Assembly: GCF_016808335.1 (NCBI RefSeq)
Contig: NC_053153.1
Location: 24,786,090-24,850,089 of the forward strand
DNA: 64,000 nucleotides
Reading direction: 5' to 3'
Source of the DNA: Panicum virgatum
Taxonomy: Eukaryota; Streptophyta; Magnoliopsida; Poales; Poaceae
Position 1 is the stretch's first letter. The number at the start of each line of letters is the position of its first letter. Both the position numbers and the translations under genes were made by a program. Positions 10,695 through 22,589 of the stretch are shown here, piece by piece. The notes under the pieces were generated by a model that was given only the letters and a program-made list of their open reading frames with translations, was not told where the DNA came from and searched no databases.

Positions 10695-13105
10695 TGTGAC
10701 AGACCCGCTGAGTTAAAACGCTTAATTAAGCGTAACCGCTATCATCTGAAGGCATCAGACACAATAGCTTAATTAAGTGTAACTTGACAGGCTGCTTTCA
10801 ACCCATAGGCTGACCGAAACACACCAGAAGTCTCGCACGAAGGCGAGCGCAAAAGGTACCAGCATGATACAGCCTTACAAAAATAGCAAAATATATTAAG
10901 GCTTTTACAAACAGCTTTAAATTTAAAATTTACAAAAGAAATGACAGCACGGAAGATAATCTAACTTACAGAGCATTTTTACTAGAGAATAAATAAAACA
11001 AACTAAATAAGCCGAGGACTACCGAGACGTGAAGACAAGGCGCCACATCAAGCCCACCGATGGGAAACCTAGTTAGCTCCTATACCTGAAACAGGGTAAA
11101 CAACAAACCCTGAGCAACTAATACTCAGCAAGACTTACCCGACCAGTGGGTATAACTTAGCCCACATCTCTAGGCATGCAAGGCTTTTAGCTGGTGGTTA
11201 TTTTGCAGAAAACAACGACTAAAGTAATTCCTTAATTTCTATATTTTAGCTCCAGATTCTATATAAATTAACTATAGTCCAATATTTGCTTAAACCAACT
11301 ATAGCAAACATAGTGGTGCAATCCATAATAATTCAATGTGTTCATTATCATATATAAATAAATATACTCATTATTCCATCATAACACTACGTTGCGATGC
11401 AGTGATCAAGGTGCTCATATCCGAGAGCGACTGACGGCGTATCGATCCGATTTAACCTTGCAAGGTGGACCTAACCAACACGGCACGCAAAAGCCCCGTC
11501 GGACCCCACGCACCGACCTTTCCCCTCCCCGCCTTGAACTACAGGACCGCCCCACCATCATATGGTCAGCCGAGCTCAACGTGAGGCCACCGAAAGTAAA
11601 TATATGCATCCCCATTTCTCCGCGACTACTCGACTACCCCAGGAGGTGAGATGGAGTCCTGTACTTTCAAGGTGAGGCAGTACTTGGCTAACCGATTTCG
11701 ACTACCTCCTACTCCCGGCATGCGGTTAGTACAGTTCAAACATGATCAGCAGGGCCAATAACGGCTCGGTCCTTAACCGACACAGGCGGAACTACACCTC
11801 TCCCGCCCGGTCTCAAGCTTCCATTTATATCAAATTCAACAGCTCGGAACCGGATTGTCAAATATTATATATCTCGCGAGTAACCAGAAATTACTCGACT
11901 TCTAATCATCCTATTTCTCGCGAGTGCAAGAAGTCACTCGACTTCTATCGAGAACTATTAAGCATAGCATTTCTATCGTCCTATACATGCTAGTACAACT
12001 CAGGAAAACATAGGGATCATGCAACTAGGGTTCCAATCAACTCCTGAAACGTAATGCACAAGTAATAAATACATATATAGGCGTCATAATTTCAAATAAT
12101 AGGATGTGCACCGGGGCTTGCCTTCGGGCTGCTGCTCAACACTGGGCTCAGCTGGGCCTTGGGCCGGGTGCTCACGCCACTCTTCCTGCTGAACTTGCCC
12201 CTGCTGCTCCTGTGGCTCGGCGATCACCTCGTACACGACTCCCTCGGCGGTGGCGTCTACACGTATGCAAATAATATGAGAATGCATGCATGGGTTGCAA
12301 TCTTAAAATAGCCAATGACTAGATGCAACTACTAGTAATTTACACAAAAATTGCACTCCCAGGCCCAAAACATTCCCCAAAAATCCGGAGTATCTGGACG
12401 AATACCCGGAGTATCCGGACTCCCAAGTCCGGAGTTTCCGGGCCTATACCCGGAGTTTCCCCCGGAGTGTCCCAAACCCGGAGTATCCGGGCTTATACCC
12501 GGAGTTTCGCCCGAAGTGTTCCAAAACCCGGAGTATCCGGGCTTATACCCGGAGTCTCCGGGTCCTACAGCATTTTTGCCCCAAAAACTGAAATCTCGAT
12601 TTTAGCAAAAACCAACCCACCAAAATCAAAACTCTTTTAGATCCTAGTTGAGGTATGCATATAGAGTTGATTGACCAAAAGAAATCACTTAGAACCTCCT
12701 AGAAACATAGATCGGGGCGGCACAAGTTGAATACCTAGGATGAACTTTTCTTGAATGAAGAACTTGAAATCCAAAGCCTCCCCGAGGAGGAGCACATGGG
12801 GGAAAGGGTTCTCCACGCCGATTGAAGCTTCCTTAGCCTTGGAATCAGGTTGAGTGGGAGGATTTGCACTCTAGGGCACTAGAGAGAGGGAGGGAGCTCA
12901 TGAGGGAGAGGGAGAGCTCATGAGGGGGAGGGAGAGGGAGAGAGTGCACGTGAGGGGGAGAGAGAGTGAGCTGTGAGGGAGAGAGATAGGGTGAGATCCC
13001 TGTTTTAATGATCGTGGGGCCCAGAGGACAAAAATTACATGAACTAGGAACTCCATGTCCGGAGTATCCGGGCCTACGGCCGGAGTATTCGGGCAGGGTG
13101 TTACA
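10695..13105 (-). repeat. 5' LTR of the LARD-like element
   Basis: The same ends and inner landmarks as the partner LTR, with GTATC directly after it at 13106-13110. The ORF-like island is at about 12090-12265. Confidence 0.85.
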
Positions 13106-13549
13106 GTATCCGTCCTTTTCGTGATCCGACAAGTTTCATTTAATCAACAAAGATGCTCAAGTTCAGCTCTAACTGCTGTAACATGAGATATATAAATCCC
13201 AGCTTCATTGAGGCATTGAGCTCGGAAAGAACTGATTCCCCAAATTCATTGTTGGCCACCTGAAGAAAACAATAGGCTGGGTGAAATGCATACTAGTGGA
13301 AGATGAATTGGTATATTCTACCCTGCGATTGAATGCTACAGTGAAGTCTATTGGGTGGTGGAAGCCTTCAGCAGAAGGGTTGCCTTGGATATGAGCCTCG
13401 TGTTGAAGCCGAGACGATCCGCGCATGTCAGCGCGCTCCCTGGATGTGTAAGAAAAAATGTTATCATGGAACCACCAATGGGGATTCAGCAGCAAGGAGG
13501 CAGCAGGGTTTTTTTTTTTTTGGGAATTGGAGGCAGCAGGGTTTGTCAA

Positions 13550-13617
13550 TGGGCTACATTGTACGGCCCAACACGAACCAGACAACCAGTGCCAGGAAGC
13601 CCACTCAAAAGAGCCCA
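13550..13617. promoter_or_regulatory. Site II (TGGGCY) cluster of the RPL21 promoter
   Basis: Four TGGGCC/T motifs on either strand at 13550-13555, 13565-13570, 13598-13603 and 13612-13617. Site II elements bind TCP-type factors and are typical of plant ribosomal-protein promoters. Just upstream (about 13496-13545) the motif GGCAGCAGGGTTT occurs twice around a T-run; the rest of 13106-13540 shows no identifiable gene. Confidence 0.7.
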
Positions 13618-13680
13618 GCTCAGCACCAGCATCTCACCCAGCCCCGAGCCGTTCCCAGCTGGCCAGCTCCACCCCACCTG

Positions 13681-13719
13681 TATAAAACCGCATCACCCTC
13701 AAACCCTCGCAAACCCTAA
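13681..13719 (+). promoter_or_regulatory. TATA box and telo-box of RPL21
   Basis: TATAAAA at 13681-13687 is followed by AAACCCTAA (telo-box) at 13711-13719. A telo-box next to site II motifs is the classic promoter layout of translation-machinery genes in plants. The ATG lies 55 nt after the telo-box. Confidence 0.7.
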
Positions 13720-13774
13720 GCGCCCGCCTCCCACCCGCTCCCCGCCGCCGCCGCCGCAAGCAGGACCAGCCAGG

Positions 13775-15171
13775 ATGCCGGCCGGCCACGGGCTGCGCTC
13801 GCGGACGCGCGACCTCTTCGCGCGCGGCTTCCGCAAGAAGGGGTACATCCCGCTCACCACCTACCTGCGCACATACAAGATCGGCGACTACGTCGATGTC
13901 AAGGTGAACGGCGCCGTCCACAAGGGGATGCCGCACAAGTTCTACCACGGCCGCACCGGCCGCGTGTGGAACGTCACTAAGCGCGCCATCGGCGTCGAGA
14001 TCAACAAGCAGGTATAGAACGCAGATCCCCATTTTCTCCCCCTCGCTGCCGAGATGCTGCGCGCAGCTGCTCAACTGATTATGTTGGGCGTTTGTCTTGG
14101 CGCGCTGGAGACTCTTTGTGGGTCTTGCTTTAGGAATCGGGACGTTTTGTATGATTTAGATTGGCGATAAGGTTATGGTGTTATGTTTCGGACTTACATT
14201 TGTAAAATTTGTGCGGCTTGTTGATTGTTTCAGTGCGAGATTAGGTTTTGTAGTTGCAGGAATGGGCAGCTATACCCATTTCTTTTGAAGGCTAAACTCA
14301 GATCATGAACAAGATTAAGTCTGCTCTGTATGGTCTGGTAGTTGTATTATGTGGTCATGCGCTTCTTTGTATGGTCTGGTAGTTGTATTATGTGGTCATG
14401 CGCTTCTTTGTAAAGGTTGGATTATGTCAACTCTGAAGGTGTAGCGTGATTCTAGGTTGCATAGATTTATGTGGCTTCGGTTGGGATGTTTAATTGTAGT
14501 TTTGTTATAAGTGTTAGGTTCTCTATTGTTGTGTTTGAAGACATTTGTCTTGTGGTACACACTGTTAGGTGCAACAATGTTAACAATTTGCCAAATTGTT
14601 TACTTTGCATGACAAGTTTTCTTTTGCTTCTACATTGGAACAGATCAAAATGCTAATGCTGTGTTAGTTTGTGTTTTGAATTCATCTGTGCTGTAAAATT
14701 TGTGTGAAATCTTTAATGTTTACAGTCTGAGGTAGTAGTGGTTGAGACAATCAGTTCATCAGATAAATACAATCTAGGATTGAAGGTCTTAAATGGTTGG
14801 TTTGTGTCAAGCTTAGTTATGCTGCACATATGCTATGTGAAAATGGTGATGTTAGTGATAAGGCTGAATCTATGTATACATTCTAATTTCTGATAAATTG
14901 ATTTATTTTTCAGGTTAATGGCCGCATCATCAGGAAGCGTATCCATGTCCGTGTGGAGCATGTGCAGCCATCCCGCTGCACTGAGGAGTTCCGCCTGAGG
15001 AAGGCAAAGAATGACCAGCTGAAAGCAGAGGCCAAGTCACGTGGTGAGGTCATCAGTACCAAGAGGCAGCCGTTGGGTCCCAAGCCTGGCTTCATGGTTG
15101 AAGGTGCTACCATTGAGACCGTCACCCCCATCCCTTATGATGTTGTCAACGATCTCAAGGGCGGTTACTAG
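13775..15171 (+). CDS. RPL21: 60S ribosomal protein L21 (eL21), two exons
   Basis: join(13775..14011, 14914..15171) encodes 164 residues, the usual eL21 length. The protein opens [20 protein letters not shown] and continues with [31 protein letters not shown] and AIGVEINKQ; exon 2 goes on with [16 protein letters not shown] and ends [10 protein letters not shown]. These are standard eL21 blocks (KOW-like SH3 fold). The intron (14012-14913) is GTATAG...TTTCAG and splits the gene in phase 0. The start is fixed by family alignment; upstream in-frame sequence is promoter and UTR. The product is a cytosolic large-subunit protein. Promoter motifs predict high expression co-ordinated with growth. 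It is convergent with the beta-amylase gene, with Helitron-derived repeats between the two 3' ends. Confidence 0.97.
14329..14410. repeat. 41-bp perfect tandem duplication in the RPL21 intron
   Basis: 14329-14369 and 14370-14410 are identical 41-bp units beginning TATGGTCTGGTAG. Perfect identity suggests a recent event. Confidence 0.9.
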
Positions 15172-15407
15172 GTTGCTTGGTCTATCTATCTGGTCTACCA
15201 ATTCTATATCTGTATTACTCTAGTGGGTACAATTTTGCTCGCTCCGAGGAGTAGTCTGGACCTATTCTGTGTGTTTCTGTTGAAAGATTTTCCATTCTAG
15301 GTGCAAACCTGAGTTTGGTAGAACACTCAATACTGTTATCTTTGCTTCTATGGACGAAGATGTGCTTTCTTGAACCTGCTATGGTACCCAAGGATTGTAA
15401 GGTGCCA

Positions 15408-15986
15408 CCACTGCCTCTGATCTTGGAGGGATGTCGTTTTGCAGTTATGCTGTAGCCCTCTGATCTCTATTACGTCGGGGTTAACATCTCTATCTGTGGT
15501 TTGCACGCAAAGACGTAGCTTGGTTGTTTGGACCAGTAATCTTGATTCCTTGTTATCTAGGACTTGCCCAATTTGTTTGTTTCTAAGATTGATTGAGTCA
15601 CATTCGTGCACGCATCATGCCTGCGCACGCAAATGGTCTTCCATGATGTGACATGATTGTAGTCTTCCAAGCATAAGAGGTGTTTAGCTTTCGCATGGAA
15701 TCGATGCGCAATTCTGTGCGATCCCAAGTAGCATTTCGTGTTAGGAAAATCTTAGGTAGGTTCTGTGAAACTGTGCACGATCTCAAACAGCTTTTCGTGT
15801 TAGAAACGTGTTAGGCAAGTTCAGAGAGGGAGTATTCAGCGATTGATGCAAATGATATAATTTACTTCAAAGTGGATTCAGACTTAAATAAAACTAGGTG
15901 GTACCCCGCGCGTTGCTGCGGGATTTCTTCAATAAATTTTTAACATGAAATTTGAAAGTAGAAAAGTTAAAATGATTGCATAGCAA
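15408..15986. repeat. Direct repeat unit 1, RPL21 3' flank
   Basis: The unit runs from CCACTGCCTCTGATCTTGG to a Helitron 3' terminus and about 90 bp of Helitron sequence. Unit 2 starts immediately at 15987. Identity is very high. Minus-strand open frames across both units are repeats of one non-coding sequence. Confidence 0.85.
15894..15986 (-). mobile_element. Truncated Helitron 3' end
   Basis: On the minus strand: CCCGCAGCAACGCGCGGGG (hairpin), short spacer, CTAG, then T. This is a canonical Helitron 3' terminus with insertion between A and T. Only about 90 bp remains before unit 2 begins. Confidence 0.65.
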
Positions 15987-16507
15987 CCACTGCCTCTGAT
16001 CTTGGAGGGATGTCGTTTTGCAGTTATGCTGTAGCCCTCTGATCTCTATTACGTTGGGGTTAACATCTCTATCTGTGGTTTGCACGCAAAGACGTAGCTT
16101 GGTTGTTTGGACCAGTAATCTTGATTCCTTGTTATCTAGGACTTGCCCAATTTGTTTGTTTCTAAGATTGATTGAGTTTGTGTTAGTGACTGAACCTGTC
16201 GAACTTCTCAGGCACATTCGGGCACGCATCATGCCTGCGCACGCAAATGGTCTTCCATGATGTGACATGATTGTAGTCTTCCAAGCATAAGAGGTGTTTA
16301 GCTTTCGCATGGAATCGATGCGCAATTCTGTGCGATCCCAAGTAGCATTTCGTGTTAGGAAAATCTTAGGTAGGTTCTGTGAAACTGTGTACGATCTCAA
16401 ACAGCTTTTCGTGTTAGAAACGTGTTAGGCAAGTTCAGAGAGGGAGTATTCAGCGATTGATGCAAATGATATAATTTACTTCAAAGTGGATTCAGACTTA
16501 AATAAAA
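15987..16507. repeat. Direct repeat unit 2, RPL21 3' flank
   Basis: Second copy of the 15408-15893 segment. It differs mainly by about 36 extra bp near 16175-16215 (GTGTTAGTGACTGAACC region), absent from unit 1, and a few substitutions. It ends at the Helitron 3' terminus at 16508. Confidence 0.85.
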
Positions 16508-17293
16508 CTAGGTGATACCCCGCGCGTTGCTGCGGGATTTCTTAAATAAAATTTTAACATGAAATTTGAAAGTAGAAAAGTTAAGATGATTGCATAGCAA
16601 CATTCAAAAAAAAATCGATGAAAAACATAAACGGCCCTAGTGGATGTTGATGTGGCATTTGATATAATGGATTCCTATATGATGCGGATAACTTGCATGC
16701 TAAGAGAAATAGAGTTAATGACTTTAGTGGGTGTCAACTATATAGGCTATATAGATTATATGAATTTTACTTGCATGTTTTTTTTCAGTATTGGATAGGA
16801 ATCGATAAACTAACAGAAGTAACATCAATAGAATATTTGATCACATTATAAAAGAATAGGTGCTCAAAGAAATAGAGTATGTATATGAGTCTTTACGTTA
16901 ATACATTAAAGATTAAAAGTATTGCAAAAATAGAGTATGTACATGACTTTACATTAATAGATTAAAGATTAAAAATATTGCACATAGTAGAGGTCATATG
17001 GATATTTTCTTGTTTATTGAACCTCCTAAAAACCGATAAGCTAAAAGAAGAAACACCAATAGAATATTTGATCACATTATAGAAGAATAGGTGATGAAAA
17101 AATAGCGTATGTGTATGATTTTACTTTAGTTAATTAAAGATTAAAAGTATTGCATATTGTAGAGATGACATGAATATTTTTTGTAATTAATAAGGTAGTT
17201 GAAAGTTAGTGGGACACTTAGTGGAAAATGAGGTGGACACCTTGCATGAAGAGAGAAATAGTTAGTGGATGCTATCTATATAGGATATATAGA
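16508..17293 (-). mobile_element. Non-autonomous Helitron (with an inner 5' end at 16755)
   Basis: The 3' terminus at 16508-16511 is CTAG preceded by a CCCGC...GCGGG hairpin. Two candidate 5' ends match each other: TCTATATAGCCTATATAG at 16755 and TCTATATATCCTATATAG at 17293, each preceded by A as expected for A|T insertion. The short form is 248 bp and the long form 786 bp. No Rep/helicase coding is present. The middle holds a diverged internal repeat (AATAGAATATTTGATCACAT at about 16829 and 17065). The relation between the two 5' ends (nested copies or a fused pair) is inference. Confidence 0.6.
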
Positions 17294-18338
17294 TTAAAAG
17301 GGTATTTAGGCAAAATAACCATCACGTTCACTGATACTTTTACAATTTTATCTCTAGCATCATGTGGGCAACCAGCCAAACCCCATCTTTTCTCACCTAC
17401 AATACATGAAGTGAGCTTGCCATGGCACAGGCGGGAAGCAAAAATGGAGCTTGATCCCTGATGCAAGTAGTGCGCAAACTTGACGCGAATTTGCAGGACA
17501 ATATCGGCATCAAACAACGCTTAGCACTCCAAATAGGGAGAACCAAAATTGCGAAGCGTGCCAATGTTGCCTCGGCTACTCTTCCGCATGTACAGTCAAA
17601 GGTTCAGTTCCTGCACTTATAACACGACCTAAATAGATTAACTCTCTCGACGAACATATAGCTTAGTTTAACTTTCTCGATGACATTTCGGTCCTTGTTT
17701 TATTTTTGATTTTTCTACAAGAAGAAGGGCCAAGCCTTCTTTCATTTGAGGCTTTCCATATCATGAAGAAACATATCATCGCATCCTCAGGCCTTGTATC
17801 GTCATGGACAATTCTACTACTGCTATTTTACTTGTATGTACAGTAACTATTGGAGACTCCATTGGAACGAATGCACTTTTCCTTTCTATTGAAGTAGTCA
17901 TTTACAGACATCCAAAAGAAAGTTGCGGCCGGCTCAAACACAGGCCGTCGACCTCTAGCAGCCTATCGTCCGGCCAAGCAACAGCGCGCAGCAGAGCAGA
18001 AGCAGATGAGAGGAGAAACAAGACTGTTTGAAGCAGCACCGAATCAGCCAGTTTCGTGCAAGCACACAGCAGTTTCTACGGATTTCTGCAGGCGATGGTC
18101 GTATTCCCCCAACAAGCTCCGGCGATCGTCGGAGCCTGTAACGTGACAAAAAAAAATCATCTTTTTTTTTTGTCATCCCCTCCCGGCCTCGTCACAATCT
18201 CGTCTACGCGTAACCTGCTCGAGAGATCGCCCGCTCTCGAGATCCGAGCGCGTTTTCCCTCCCAAAGAAAGCCAAAACGAAAAACCCCGAGCTCCCTCCC
18301 AACCCCCTAGACAAAGCGGCGATCGGATTCGGTCGCGG
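17294..18338. other. Intergenic stretch, 3' flank of the beta-amylase gene
   Basis: No gene is recognised. The part nearest 18338 should include the 3' UTR of the minus-strand amylase gene. A minus-strand AATAAA lies at about 17699-17704 but is distant. Confidence 0.5.
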
Positions 18339-20153
<1,815 letters not shown>

Positions 20154-20417
20154 CGTTTCCTTCCGGTCTGGGTGATTGGCCAACGGCGATCGAGCTGAAC
20201 TGGGATGGTGTTGGGTTCTTTCTCTGCTTTTGTGGGATCGGATTGGGATGGAACTGAACTGGGTTTTCGTTTCGGTTTTGGCGGGAGTGATCGACCAGAT
20301 TGTTGTTGGGACGAGAAGGAGGGGAATTGGGGGGAGTATATCGCAACAGGAATCTTTATTCCTAAAATCCAATGGGTGGGGAGGTCGATGAAGGGCGGCG
20401 TCGCCGGGGGGGCGCTG

Positions 20418-20425
20418 TTTAAATA
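20418..20425 (-). promoter_or_regulatory. BAM: TATA box of the beta-amylase gene
   Basis: TATTTAAA on the minus strand, about 265 nt upstream of the ATG at 20153, within a GC-rich context. Confidence 0.6.
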
Positions 20426-20504
20426 GGCGGCGGCCGGCGGTGGTGGCGGGGAAGGAGCAGAGGGAGATGGTCACGAGCGCGGCGCGTGAGCCGGGGGCCG
20501 CGCG

Positions 20505-20626
20505 ACACGTGGGTGGTGGAGAGGGGATGTGTGGTCGGGACGGGGGCAGAGGACGGACGGCCGCGATCGTCGGGGACGCGTGCTAAACTCTTGTGGCATG
20601 TGGGCCCGGGTCTTCGGGCCACGTGG
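20505..20626 (-). promoter_or_regulatory. BAM: Two G-box/ABRE motifs in the beta-amylase promoter
   Basis: CACGTG at 20506-20511 (ACACGTGG context) and at 20620-20625 (CCACGTGG context), 80-210 nt upstream of the TATA box. Paired ACGTG elements are the usual requirement for bZIP (ABF/GBF) responses, consistent with the known ABA and stress induction of plastid beta-amylases. Confidence 0.6.
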
Positions 20627-21008
20627 ATTCAGAGGAACGGGATGGGAGGGCTGGGAGGGAGAAAGCCAGAAACAGAAACGGTTGATGCGCTAGAGCTAGC
20701 CAGTTCTATCGGATGACAGGATATACCATGCCCCGTTATGGGAGTGCTTAATCTGGGCAAACGAACTAAACGTGCTCCTGTGCTTAGTTAAACAAAAGTT
20801 TTATCTGAAGGTTCTGAATGACACTAAAAGGGCGTGGGTTAATTTTCGTATGACATCGTATATTCCATCGGCTATATATAGAACACTGAAATATTTTGCC
20901 TCTTACAGTGTTCCCTTGATAAGACCATAGAATTCAATCAAAGTTGAATGTGATGCATACTATGCCAGGAACAAGATCGCGTGGAGTTGGAGCAAATGGT
21001 GTTGCTGC

Positions 21009-21092
21009 TAGAGGCCAAAGTGACGGGGAGCCCAGGTTCAACCTCACCGACGACAACAAGCTGGAGTCCTTCGCCTGGTGGTGCTTTCATTG
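21009..21092 (+). other. GC-rich insert present only in copy A
   Basis: Copy A has about 80 bp (GAGGCCAAAGTGACGGGGAG onward to GGTGGTGC) where copy B has only a short unrelated stretch. One frame reads EPRFNLTDDNKLESFAWW, which looks exon-like. It may be a captured gene fragment; family unknown. Confidence 0.3.
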
Positions 21093-21359
21093 AGTTCTAG
21101 CGTAGGTCGGTCTGATCCGATTTGACAGTGTGTGCTCGTTGCTGTTTTAAACCCTGAGGCAGGCGCACCGTGTTAGAATAACGCTGAACTGTAATGTTGA
21201 TCAAAATATGTTTTATCTAAGAAAATAAAGCGAGGGACCTTTGCTCCCAAAAAAAAAACGAATGCGATGATACTTTAGAGAGAAATTCACTCTTGGGTGC
21301 CCTAATGACAAATTTCCAAAACTAAGTATACATATTTTGGATAAGGATAGGGAGTAGAG

Positions 21360-21535
21360 CGCGCTGAGTTGAGTGCAATATTAGGTTTAATTAATCTATG
21401 ATTAGCATATATTTACTATTGTATCTTTTATAAAATTATAATTTAGTTAGGTTTAATGGATTCATCTCACGAATTAGTCTCAATTCATGCAATTAGTTTC
21501 GTAATTAACTATATGTAATATACTCCTAATTGATG
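21360..21535. mobile_element. MITE-like fragment
   Basis: Contains the AT-rich motif series GATTAGCATATATTTAC, GATTCATCTCACGAATTAG and GCAATTAGTTTCGTAATTA, resembling a MITE-derived sequence dispersed in grass promoters. The termini are not clear. Copy B carries it at about 41125-41300. Confidence 0.35.
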
Positions 21536-22089
21536 TATATGATGTGATGGAAGTTCCAGGATGCAAACGGTACCCGCCACACTCGAGCTAGCCGTGTCCA
21601 TGGTGGCGCCTTGGTTCGAGAACTATAAATAAAAACACTATAAACGCCGACAGGAGGAAGGATGCACGTATGACGTACTGTAGGCGGCCGAGCAGTGGCC
21701 TGGGCAGGCAGGACCACTACGAGCTCCGAGGACGAAGACGACGACGGCCGGATCTCGTCTCGGATCAGCTCACCATCCGGAAAATAAAAGCGACAGACCC
21801 AAACATAGGACGAGCCGGATGATTGCGATCAGCTACACGTTGCTGGCCTCGGAGCCATGAAATCGATTCCCTGCGGCCTGCAGGTACTAGGAGTAGGTTG
21901 GAAGCTTGTGAGCCGTGGGGTGTGGGGGGCTCCTCATCATTGCTGCACGATTCTGCCATGCGTGACGGCTCACTTCTCGGCTCCGCAGCAGCTGGGTAGG
22001 ATTCAGTGACTGGTAAGTCAGTGACGTACGTCTCTACGTCACTGAATTTCGCTCTAGCCCGGGTGCGATCACTACTGCAGAAACGCTAT

Positions 22090-22252
22090 TTGTATCGGTT
22101 GGGAAACCGTGTTGTCTCGGTTTTCTAATCGGGACCTCCAGGCCGCCCTTTGATCCCGGGTCTGGCAACCGGGACAAAAAGCACCAACACCAACCGGGAC
22201 AAAAGGGGCTGCCAGCGCCATGTGGCTGGCGCCAACCAATCGGGACAAAAAG
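22090..22252. repeat. Left subterminal repeats of CACTA-A
   Basis: Motifs related to CAACCGGGACAAAA at several positions. In En/Spm elements such short subterminal repeats bind the TNPA protein; the binding here is inferred. Confidence 0.6.
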
Positions 22253-22410
22253 GTCCATTTTTTTCCTGTTTCTCTTTTCTCAATTCTTTTTCTATTTTAA
22301 TTATACTTTTGCATTTCAATTAAACTTATGTATTGAAATTCAGTATGTAAGATCTCCACTAATATATACATATATATAGTTACTTATATAATATTTGTCC
22401 TAGATAGTTC

Positions 22411-22411
22411 C

Positions 22412-22444
<33 letters not shown>

Positions 22445-22462
22445 AATATATATATACACATA
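22411..22462. repeat. TA-rich microsatellite
   Basis: (TA)n with interruptions (AAATATATATA...). The copy-B equivalent at 42541-42580 has changed partly to (CA)n. Confidence 0.8.
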
Positions 22463-22589
22463 TGTATTATTGGAGGGCTTAAATATATAATATATACATA
22501 CTCATAAATAGAAATATAATACATACACACATATATATTTACATAGGTATATTCGTTCTTAATTATATATATACGCGTATATTATCATA

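Larger units (their letters stand above)
6358..13105 (-). mobile_element. Complete non-autonomous LTR retrotransposon (LARD-like)
   Basis: Two LTRs of about 2.4 kb (6358-8762 and 10695-13105) flank 1932 bp of non-coding internal sequence. The left flank (6353-6357) and right flank (13106-13110) both read GTATC, so this is a single insertion. On the minus strand a purine tract (TTTTAGGGGGAAGGAT) lies directly before TGTAACACCC, which gives the orientation: the 3' LTR is at low coordinates. A usual tRNA-Met primer site is not evident beside the 5' LTR. Without gag-pol it must have been mobilised in trans, probably by a Ty3/gypsy relative (inference). Confidence 0.85.

Noticed and set aside
8045..12565. 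CRISPR-like regular repeats
   Set aside because: Spacing is irregular, repeats are degenerate palindromes inside LTRs, and the genome is a plant.
13355..14017. 220-residue ORF around RPL21 exon 1
   Set aside because: The in-frame extension upstream of 13775 is promoter and 5' UTR; eL21 proteins start at MPAGHG.
15348..16400. Minus-strand ORFs in the RPL21 3' flank
   Set aside because: Two copies of the same non-coding duplicated flank; no domain.
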